From contig CAMCUO010000002.1 in NCBI GenBank assembly GCA_945879015.1, forward strand, positions 1-64,000: a stretch of 64,000 nt of DNA. Reading direction: 5' to 3'. Shown piece after piece: positions 52,724 to 60,296 of the stretch (positions within the stretch are counted from its first letter, which is position 1; every line of letters begins with the position of its first letter). Origin of the DNA: Chitinophaga pinensis. Lineage in GTDB: Bacteria > Bacteroidota > Bacteroidia > 2-12-FULL-35-15. The notes under the pieces were generated by a model. The model saw only the letters and a list, made by a program, of their open reading frames with translations, did no database searches and was not told the origin of the DNA. Both the position numbers and the translations under genes were made by a program.

Positions 52724-53401
52724 TTATTTAACAATCCCAAAAAATACTGCTAAAGGCATTGCGGCAAAAACTATAGTGATGAGAATTGAAAACCACAATC
52801 CTAAAGTTTTTATTAATGGTGTATATTTAGGATGATTTAATCCCAATGTTTGAAATGCAGACTGAAATCCATGTGCTAAGTGATAACCTAATGAAATTAC
52901 TCCTAATAAATAAATTAATACATTAAGTGGGTTGTGAAACACTTCTATAATTTCTATATAAGTATTGTGCTCTTCAATTGTTCCATTCCATTGTGATACT
53001 TTTGTTCCAACCCAAAAATGGGATAAATGAATAACTAAAAACATTAATAATAGTGAGCCTAAAATTCCCATCGAACGAGCATACCATTTACTATTTGCTT
53101 TTCCATCGGTTACAGCATATTTTACTGGACGAGCTTTTTGATTTTTGAGTGTTAATACAAGAGCTTGAACGATATGTAAAATGATTCCAATAAATAAAAC
53201 AATTTCCATTATTCGGATTAATGGATTTGTTGCCATGAAGAGAGCTCCTTGGTTAAACAATTCGCCTCCATCTCTTGCAAAAATAAATGAGTTGAGTGTG
53301 GCATGTACAACTAGAAACGTAATTAAAAACAGACCCGTTAAGCCCATTAATAATTTTTTTCCAAGTGATGATTGAATAAAATTTGCGGAAGAATTACTCA
53401 T
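52724..53401 (-). CDS. sdhC: Succinate dehydrogenase cytochrome b subunit
   Basis: 225-residue membrane anchor with five predicted helices and histidines suited to heme b binding (VVHATLNSF, IVQALVL region, VIHLSHFWVG, GYHLAHGFQSA). This type of single cytochrome b anchor is typical of the Bacteroidota SdhCAB. ATG at 53401 was chosen; the frame is open to 53446, but the promoter at 53434 lies in between. It is the first gene of the operon. Confidence 0.92.
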   Translation of the reverse strand: MSNSSANFIQSSLGKKLLMGLTGLFLITFLVVHATLNSFIFARDGGELFNQGALFMATNPLIRIMEIVLFIGIILHIVQALVLTLKNQKARPVKYAVTDGKANSKWYARSMGILGSLLLMFLVIHLSHFWVGTKVSQWNGTIEEHNTYIEIIEVFHNPLNVLIYLLGVISLGYHLAHGFQSAFQTLGLNHPKYTPLIKTLGLWFSILITIVFAAMPLAVFFGIVK

Positions 53402-53805
53402 AAGAATAAAAATTATTTTCAGTTTTTCGTCAACAAACGTACACAAAAAAATCAGTAATAAAAATTGTAATTAATGCTCTTTTAATTTTTTTGAAATGAT
53501 TTTATTAAAGGGAAAGAATTTGTTTTTTTAGCCGATTTATTTTGCTGAAAATTGAAATTTTTAGCAGGTTTTTTACTAACATGATTTTTTTAAGGATATT
53601 TGGCTTTAAAAAGGGACTATTTGCGATGAAAAGCACAACATAAATTGCTTAAAATCAGAATTTTGAAGAAAAATATTTTTATTTGAAAATAATATTTTAA
53701 ATTCGTGCAACTAAATATGATATTTCGACATCTATTAGTAAGTATACGCCCGTTCATCTTTTAAAAGTATGTAATTGTCGAAATTAAATTATAATATAAA
53801 ACAAA
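53402..53805. other. 404-base spacer between the divergent sdh operon and T9SS gene
   Basis: Very AT-rich. The minus-strand promoter at 53434-53441 serves sdhC. The right part must contain the promoter of the T9SS gene at 53806; no clear TAnnTTTG was found, and I see no other feature. Confidence 0.5.
53434..53441 (-). promoter_or_regulatory. -7 element of the sdh operon
   Basis: On the minus strand the sequence reads TACGTTTG, matching TAnnTTTG, 32 bases before the ATG of sdhC. The predicted leader is about 25 bases. Confidence 0.55.
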
Positions 53806-56583
53806 ATGGTAAAAAGTAAATTACTTCTAAGTTGTTCGTTACTCCTAGCTTTCTCTTTATTCAAAACAAATGCGACTGCTCAAGTTTGGCCTGTTGGACC
53901 TGATGTTTATATTCAAGGAACTCTCGTAGAATTTGGAATTGATGGCTTAGGTGGATTTGAAGGTATTGATGCTTTAACATCTCCTGTTCCGGCTGGAATG
54001 CACTTGCGTTCAGCAAACAATCTTTTTGGTTTCGTTGCAAATCCCCAAGTAAATGGTTGGTTAGGTTCAGCATTTGATGGCGATTTTTTTACTCCAGGTA
54101 GTCCAGAAAATGGATGGGGTTATGAAATAGGAACAGCAGGAACTGTGGCAGCAGGAACAATTGGAGGTAATAACTGTGCTTACTTACAACAAATTAATGG
54201 TGCTATGACAGGTACCAATACTATTTTTAGTTGTTACGAAGCTGATTGGGAAGGCGATGCAACTTCCGGAACAAATCTTCACTTTAAAATAAATTATTTT
54301 TTACAAGCTGGTGATTTGTTTTATACAACTACTGTATCTATAACTAACAATACAGCAGCTATGATTCCTGAAATGTATTATTACAGAAATTTAGATCCAG
54401 ATAATAATCAAGAAGTTGGTGCAGGTTTTACTACTAACCAACAAATTGTAGATAATCCTCCTTCGTCTTTGTGTAATCTTGCACACGTAGCGGCAACTCA
54501 AACTATTCCATGGGCAAGTTATCTCGGATTAGCCGCTATTGGCCCTAATTGGAGAGCGTGTTATGGTGGTTTCTCTAATCGCGATGCATCTGATTTATGG
54601 AACGCTGTGGGTTTTACTCAAACAGTAGGCGCAACAAATACTGCAGATGAAGGAATTTCATTAGCATATAAAATTACGAACCTTGCTCCAGGAGCAACTG
54701 AAACGTTTAAATTCTTAATTATTTTGAATGCTGCATCGGCAAACAATGCGATTAATAACTCATTATATTTTACTTATCCTGGATCTTCTGGTGCACCTCC
54801 TTCTGTATGTACACCTTATGTAGACACTGTTATGACTTGCGGTGGACCTGTCCCTATTACTATTAATGGCCCAATTGTTGGCGATTTTAATTGGACTTGG
54901 TCACCAACTGCTGGATTAACGCCAACAACTGGTCCATCTGTTGTGGCAAACCCTTCAGTTACAACAACGTATACTGCGACTGGAACTCCTCTTAATTCTT
55001 GCGTAAATCCAGTTACATTAACATTTGTTGTAATGGTTACACCAGGTGGAGGTAATAACCCTGTTATTACAGCCGTCCCTCCAATGTGCGTCTCTGACCC
55101 TCCGGTCACATTTGCGGTTGACTCAACTGGTGGAATGTGGTCAGTTACTCCAAGTTGTGGCGGATGTTTGAATTCAACTACTGGAGTATTCGATCCTTCT
55201 TTAGCTGGAGCAGGAACGTATTTAATTACTTATACAACTACCAATACATGTAATTCAACTGATACAATGAATGTGGTTGTAAATGGTACAAATCCTACAA
55301 TTGCAGCTCCTGTCCCTGTTTGTGCTGGTTCGGCACTATTTACTATGACTGCCGCTTCAGGTGGTGGAACATGGTCAGCAACTTGCGGTTCTTGTATTAA
55401 TTCATCAACCGGATCGTTTAACCCATCAACTGCGGGAACATTTACGGTGACTTATTCAATTGCTGGAACTTGCACTGCTGTGGATACGCAACTCGTTGTT
55501 GTTAATCCAACTGTGCCTCCGACTACGGGCTTCTCTTATAATACTCCTGTTTGTATTGCAGGACCAAATCCTACATTAACTACGGTAGCAGGATTTACAA
55601 CAGGTGGAGTTTATTCTGCAATCCCTGCTGGATTATCAATTAATTCTTCTTCTGGAGCTGTAAACTTGGCATCAAGCTCTGCTGGAACATATACTGTTAC
55701 TTATTTCTATGCAGCTACAGGTTGTGGCCCTGCAGGTTCAAGTACTACTACTTTGGTAATTAATCCATTAATTATTCCAGTGCTCACATTCTCATATCCT
55801 TCAGCTTGTGCTACAGATACAGCTGATGTTTCACCAGTGCCATCTGCCGGTTTCACAATAGGTGGAATTTATACTGCTTCACCTTCTGGTTTAGTAATAG
55901 ACCCTATTACTGGTGTTGTTGATGTAAATAATAGTACTCCTGGAACTTATACAGTTACTTATTCGGTAGCAGGTTCAGCAGTTTTATGTACTGCTTCAGG
56001 AAGTGGAACAGGAACAATTACAATTAATCCATTGCCAACGATATTAACTGGTCCTGCACCAACTGTTTGGGTTGGTGACGGAGCTTGGATTTATGCAATA
56101 GGTGGTGTTACATATTCATGGAGCCCAAGTCAATATTTAAGTTGTCCTACATGTGATAGCACAGTAGCTAATCCACCAGAAACCACAGAATATTGTGTTA
56201 CTGTTACTTCTTCTGATGGTTGTATTGACAGCGCTTGTGTTAAAGTAAATGTTGAAATCCCTTGTCCAAGCAATAGAAACTTAGGTGTTCCAAATGCATT
56301 TAGCCCAAACAATGATGGTGTTAACGATGCATTTTGTTTAGATGGTTGGGGTGATTGTATTTCAAAATTTGAAGTAGTTATCTTTGACCGTTGGGGAGAA
56401 AAAGTTTATGAATCAAAAAATCCTGATTTCTGTTGGGATGGTGTTTATAAAGGAAAGCCTTTAGACCCAGCAGTATTTGTTTACTTCATTAAAGCATCTT
56501 ATGAAACAGCAGGAGCACTTCCTACTAGTGCAAAAGGTGTAGTTGATGCAAATAGAACGGGAAATATTTCGCTTGTTAGATAA
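53806..56583 (+). CDS. Large T9SS adhesin-like protein with gliding motility-associated C-terminal domain
   Basis: 925 residues. A signal peptide ends near ATAQ (residue 26). Residues 27-310 form a unique domain. From about residue 330 on there are several Ig/HYR-like beta repeats of 60-90 residues, with recurring motifs GGxWSxxxSCGGC and AGTYTVTY. The C-terminal 90 residues (VPNAFSPNNDGVNDAF near residue 830, FDRWGEKVYES) form the CHU_C (type B) domain of T9SS cargo. Cysteine pairs are frequent in the repeats. The next gene encodes its PorP/SprF partner, 18 bases downstream. Confidence 0.9.
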   Translation: MVKSKLLLSCSLLLAFSLFKTNATAQVWPVGPDVYIQGTLVEFGIDGLGGFEGIDALTSPVPAGMHLRSANNLFGFVANPQVNGWLGSAFDGDFFTPGSPENGWGYEIGTAGTVAAGTIGGNNCAYLQQINGAMTGTNTIFSCYEADWEGDATSGTNLHFKINYFLQAGDLFYTTTVSITNNTAAMIPEMYYYRNLDPDNNQEVGAGFTTNQQIVDNPPSSLCNLAHVAATQTIPWASYLGLAAIGPNWRACYGGFSNRDASDLWNAVGFTQTVGATNTADEGISLAYKITNLAPGATETFKFLIILNAASANNAINNSLYFTYPGSSGAPPSVCTPYVDTVMTCGGPVPITINGPIVGDFNWTWSPTAGLTPTTGPSVVANPSVTTTYTATGTPLNSCVNPVTLTFVVMVTPGGGNNPVITAVPPMCVSDPPVTFAVDSTGGMWSVTPSCGGCLNSTTGVFDPSLAGAGTYLITYTTTNTCNSTDTMNVVVNGTNPTIAAPVPVCAGSALFTMTAASGGGTWSATCGSCINSSTGSFNPSTAGTFTVTYSIAGTCTAVDTQLVVVNPTVPPTTGFSYNTPVCIAGPNPTLTTVAGFTTGGVYSAIPAGLSINSSSGAVNLASSSAGTYTVTYFYAATGCGPAGSSTTTLVINPLIIPVLTFSYPSACATDTADVSPVPSAGFTIGGIYTASPSGLVIDPITGVVDVNNSTPGTYTVTYSVAGSAVLCTASGSGTGTITINPLPTILTGPAPTVWVGDGAWIYAIGGVTYSWSPSQYLSCPTCDSTVANPPETTEYCVTVTSSDGCIDSACVKVNVEIPCPSNRNLGVPNAFSPNNDGVNDAFCLDGWGDCISKFEVVIFDRWGEKVYESKNPDFCWDGVYKGKPLDPAVFVYFIKASYETAGALPTSAKGVVDANRTGNISLVR

Positions 56584-56601
56584 AAGGGAAGGAATTTAAA
56601 T

Positions 56602-57672
56602 ATGAAAAAAATAATTTTAATTATTGGAGGGGTTTTCGTTTTGGAAGGAAGTGCATTTTCACAAGATTTGCATTTTTCTCAATACAACGAAAATCCTTCT
56701 TTACTTAATCCAGCTCTTACAGGTTCTAACTATGTAATGAGGGCATCTGTAATTTATAAAGACCAGTGGCGAAGTGTTACTGTTCCCTATAAAACATTCG
56801 GAGCATCCTTCGATATGAAGTTCAAAGCTAGTAGTTGGGATAAAGTAGATCAATTTAAAACAAGAACGTTTAAAAGATCCTTCAACAGATTATCTGGAGG
56901 CTTAGCTTTCTATAGTGATAAAGCTGGAGATGGTAACATGGGAACCAATTTGGTTAATCTCTCACTTGCTACATTTATTAAAGCTGGAGACCATTCTTCA
57001 TTTTCTTTAGGATTACAAGGTGGAGTTGTTCAAAAAACGATTGACTATTCTAAATTGGTTTTTTCTAACCAATACAATGGTTCAACAGGATATGATCAAA
57101 CAATTAATAGTGGCGAACAATACGGTTCAAAAGACTTTGTTTATGCTGATTTCGCAGGTGGATTGCTGTGGAATTATGCTCGTGAAGAATCATCAATTGG
57201 CGAAAACAATCAAATAAAAGCTGATTTTGGAGCTGCAGTTTTTCACATTAATAGACCGAAACAAAAATTCTTAGTTGGAACAAATGAAAGATTGTTTTCT
57301 AAATATGTTGTTCATGGAAAATTATTGATGGGAATTCCTCATTCAAATGTTGGATTAGCACCAAGTATTATTTATCAGGTTCAAGGTCCTACAAAAGAAC
57401 TCATTGGTGGATTAATGGTAAAATATTATTTAAAAGACGATTCAAAATATACAGGGTATATCAAACGATCTTCAATTGGATTAGGAGTTTATTATCGCGC
57501 TAAAGATGCCGTTATTGCAAACATTCTTATTGAAATGGGTCAATATTCAATTGGTTTTAGTTATGACATCAATACTTCTAACTTAAGTAAAGTAAGTACT
57601 TTAAGAGGTGGTCCGGAAATCATGTTGCGTTTTAACTCAGCAAATCCATATTTATTCCAAAAGCGATATTAA
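56602..57672 (+). CDS. PorP/SprF family type IX secretion membrane protein
   Basis: 356 residues with a signal peptide ending near SAFSQ (residue 20). The start DLHFSQYNENPSLLNPALTGS near residue 22 is the family signature. The remainder is an outer-membrane beta-barrel, ending in a strand near the terminus. PorP/SprF proteins work with CHU_C-type T9SS cargo, and genes for the two are usually adjacent, as here, with the cargo gene just upstream. A terminator follows. Confidence 0.93.
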   Translation: MKKIILIIGGVFVLEGSAFSQDLHFSQYNENPSLLNPALTGSNYVMRASVIYKDQWRSVTVPYKTFGASFDMKFKASSWDKVDQFKTRTFKRSFNRLSGGLAFYSDKAGDGNMGTNLVNLSLATFIKAGDHSSFSLGLQGGVVQKTIDYSKLVFSNQYNGSTGYDQTINSGEQYGSKDFVYADFAGGLLWNYAREESSIGENNQIKADFGAAVFHINRPKQKFLVGTNERLFSKYVVHGKLLMGIPHSNVGLAPSIIYQVQGPTKELIGGLMVKYYLKDDSKYTGYIKRSSIGLGVYYRAKDAVIANILIEMGQYSIGFSYDINTSNLSKVSTLRGGPEIMLRFNSANPYLFQKRY

Positions 57673-57694
57673 TTTCATCCGAAATTTATTTTTT

Positions 57695-57724
57695 AGCCCA
57701 GAGTTAATCACTCTGGGCTTTTTG
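57695..57724 (+). terminator. Terminator after the PorP/SprF gene
   Basis: AGCCCAGAGT and ACTCTGGGCT form a perfect 10-base stem with a 5-base loop, then TTTTTG. It ends the cargo-PorP/SprF operon. Confidence 0.9.
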
Positions 57725-57794
57725 TTAGAAGTAAGATTTTTTTCTTTTTGTTAGGAATGAGTATATTTACAAAAATAATTAATCAGTAATTCCT

Positions 57795-59084
57795 ATGAAG
57801 TATTCAGCCATCAATAACAATTTATTTATTGAAAATCGTAAACGTTTTGCTGCGAGTTTAAAACCCAACTCCATTGCTTTGTTTACTAGCAATGATATTA
57901 TGCCAACCAATGCCGATGGCTCGATGGGATTTGTGCAGAATTCTGATTTGCTTTATTTAAGTGGAGTTGATCAAGAAGAAACTCTTTTGTTGATTTATCC
58001 AGATGCTGTTAACGGAGCACACAAAGAAGTTTTATTTGTAAAAGAAACGAGTGAGTTGATTGCTATTTGGGAAGGTGCGAAATTAAACAAACAACAAGCA
58101 ACCGAAACATCTGGAATAAAAAATGTGATGTGGAACAAAGACTTTGATATGTTTTTGCAATCCGTTATTTTTCAAGCAGAACATATTTATTTAAATAGCA
58201 ACGAACATACGCGTAGACATATTGATACAGAAACATTGGAAATGCGTTTCAATAAAAAAATCACTTCGAAATTTCCATTGCATAAAGTTGAGCGTTCTGC
58301 ACCCATTATGCATAAGTTGCGTGCAATTAAATCGAAGTATGAAGTGGAGTTGATTCAGCAAGCTTGTAATATCACAGAAAAAGGATTGCGTAGATTATTA
58401 GGTTTTGTAAAACCTGGAGTGATGGAATACCAAATAGAAGCAGAGTTGGTTCACGAATTTATTTCAAACCGTTCACGTGGATTTGCATACGGACCAATTA
58501 TAGCATCAGGTGCAAATGCTTGTGTATTACATTATGTAGAAAACAACAAAGAATGTAAAGCAGGAGATGTCATTTTATTAGATGTTGCTGCTGAATACGG
58601 AAATTATGCAAGTGACTTAACACGTTGTTTGCCTGTGAGCGGAAAATTTACTGCTCGACAAAAACAAGTTTACAATGCAGTATTAAATGTTATGAAAGGT
58701 GCAACTGCTATGTTGACTGTTGGAAATCTAATTCCTGAATATCACAAAGCAGTTGGTGCTTTAATGGAAAAAGAATTAGTGGATTTAGGTTTGATTACGA
58801 TGGACGATATCAAAAAACAAAATCCAGAATGGCCAGCCTACAAAAAATATTTCATGCATGGAACTTCTCACTTTTTAGGGTTAGATGTGCACGATGTGGG
58901 AGATTTCAATCGTAAGTTAGAAGCTGGAATGGTGTTTACATGTGAACCAGGAATTTATATCCCTGAAGAAAATTTAGGAATCCGTTTAGAAAATGACATT
59001 TTAGTTACTGCAAACGGCCCAGATGATTTAATGAAAAATATTCCTTTGGAAGCGGATGACATTGAATCATTGATGGCAAAATAA
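57795..59084 (+). CDS. pepP: Xaa-Pro aminopeptidase (aminopeptidase P)
   Basis: 429-residue M24 metallopeptidase that removes an N-terminal residue before proline. The N-terminal domain (1-170) contains QNSDLLYLSGVDQEE near residue 49. The metal ligands are D in LLDVAAEYGNYASDLTR near residues 262-272, H in HGTSHFLGLDVHD near residue 355, and glutamates in FTCEPGIYIPEE near 390 and GIRLENDI near 404. Length is standard. The stop codon lies within an AATTTGAAAA repeat. Confidence 0.92.
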   Translation: MKYSAINNNLFIENRKRFAASLKPNSIALFTSNDIMPTNADGSMGFVQNSDLLYLSGVDQEETLLLIYPDAVNGAHKEVLFVKETSELIAIWEGAKLNKQQATETSGIKNVMWNKDFDMFLQSVIFQAEHIYLNSNEHTRRHIDTETLEMRFNKKITSKFPLHKVERSAPIMHKLRAIKSKYEVELIQQACNITEKGLRRLLGFVKPGVMEYQIEAELVHEFISNRSRGFAYGPIIASGANACVLHYVENNKECKAGDVILLDVAAEYGNYASDLTRCLPVSGKFTARQKQVYNAVLNVMKGATAMLTVGNLIPEYHKAVGALMEKELVDLGLITMDDIKKQNPEWPAYKKYFMHGTSHFLGLDVHDVGDFNRKLEAGMVFTCEPGIYIPEENLGIRLENDILVTANGPDDLMKNIPLEADDIESLMAK

Positions 59085-59118
59085 TTTGAAAATTTGAAAA
59101 TGTGTCAATTTGAAAATG
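59083..59118 (+). repeat. AATTTGAAAA-type dispersed repeat, copy 3
   Basis: About 36 bases almost identical to 1188-1223. It begins at the penultimate base of the pepP stop codon. Confidence 0.7.
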
Positions 59119-59158
59119 TTATGTTATTCGCACAAAAGTATAATTAGCACATCCAATA

Positions 59159-59959
59159 ATGTTTGCTGAGTTTAAAAAATCCAAGATACACTATACAGAT
59201 ACTGGCAAAGGCCGAGTGCTGGTATTGATACATGGCTTTTTGGGTTCTCATGAAGTGTGGAGCGAATTCGTAAAAAAACTTTCCAAAAAATTTCGTGTTA
59301 TTACTGTTGATCTGCCTGGACATGGTCAAACGCCATCCATTGGTTATTACCATAGCATGGAATTGTTGGCGCAAAGTGTAAAAGCGGTGTTGGATAAAGT
59401 AGGAGTGAGGCGATACATTATCACAGGACATTCCATGGGTGGATATGTTGCATTAACTTTTGCAGAATTGTATACCGAAAATGTAAGTGGTGTTTGTTTA
59501 TTTAATTCTACATCTTATGCCGATTCGGAGGAAAAGAAAAAGGAACGCGACAAAGTAATTCGGTTAGTTAAAAAAGAACACAAGCATTATGTTGCTGAGG
59601 TGGTAACTTCTTTATTTGCAGAGGAAAATTTAGCAAAAATTCCAAACGAAGTAGAGAAGGTAAAAAAGATTGCAGTGAAAATTTCTCAGCAATCGATTAT
59701 AAATAGTCTGGAAGGAATGAAGGAGCGCAAGAGCCGAGATTTGATTTTAAAATTTGCAGAATTTCCTATTTTATTTATTATCGGAAAAAAAGATGGAGTA
59801 ATTAATTTTGAAACAATGTATCCTCAAATGGCATTGTGTAAATATCCATCTGTATTAATGTTGGAAAATTCGGGGCACATGAGTTTTTATGAAGCTCCTA
59901 AAGAAACTTTAAAAGAATTGGAATTGTTTGCTATCAGAACATATAGAAATAAATTCTAA
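59159..59959 (+). CDS. Alpha/beta hydrolase
   Basis: 266-residue alpha/beta hydrolase. The oxyanion-hole motif is LIHGFLGSHEVW near residue 23, the nucleophile serine is in TGHSMGGYVA near residues 88-96, and the acid and histidine can be placed in IIGKKDGVINF near 209 and NSGHMSFYE near 239. Family enzymes cleave esters and related bonds; the substrate is unknown. The gene ends 4 bases inside the tail-to-tail neighbour. Confidence 0.88.
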   Translation: MFAEFKKSKIHYTDTGKGRVLVLIHGFLGSHEVWSEFVKKLSKKFRVITVDLPGHGQTPSIGYYHSMELLAQSVKAVLDKVGVRRYIITGHSMGGYVALTFAELYTENVSGVCLFNSTSYADSEEKKKERDKVIRLVKKEHKHYVAEVVTSLFAEENLAKIPNEVEKVKKIAVKISQQSIINSLEGMKERKSRDLILKFAEFPILFIIGKKDGVINFETMYPQMALCKYPSVLMLENSGHMSFYEAPKETLKELELFAIRTYRNKF

Positions 59960-60180
59960 TTTTTTTCGAATCGCTTTTTCGAAAGTTGATCACCATCAAT
60001 TATACAAAGTGTATAAGAGCCCTTCGGTAATTCATCAATAATTAGTTTATTATTTTCAATGCAATTATAATTGCCACGTTTCATCACATTTCCACCAAAA
60101 TCGGCAATTGAAAAAGTCACTTGTTCAGTTTTACACTGATAATTAAGTTCCAGAGTAGTGTTGTTTACAGATGAAATCAT
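59956..60180 (-). CDS. Small protein resembling an orphan T9SS sorting domain
   Basis: 74 residues from ATG at 60180 (the frame opens further, to 60240). The sequence has the shape of a type A sorting domain: VTFSIADFGGNVMKRGNYN, KLIIDELPKGSYTLCIIDG and a basic C-terminus SKKRFEKN. No PNP motif at the start and no signal peptide are seen. It may be a fragment of a lost cargo gene or a small standalone domain. It converges on the hydrolase gene with a 4-base overlap. Confidence 0.45.
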   Translation of the reverse strand: MISSVNNTTLELNYQCKTEQVTFSIADFGGNVMKRGNYNCIENNKLIIDELPKGSYTLCIIDGDQLSKKRFEKN

Positions 60181-60296
60181 GTCCAATGTAGCTATTTTTA
60201 TAGACTTAATTATACAGCAGATACAAGTGATTTGTTCCAAAGTTTAGACGAATTTGTTGTTTTTAGCTACCAAACCGCCTATCTATTTCATAAAGG

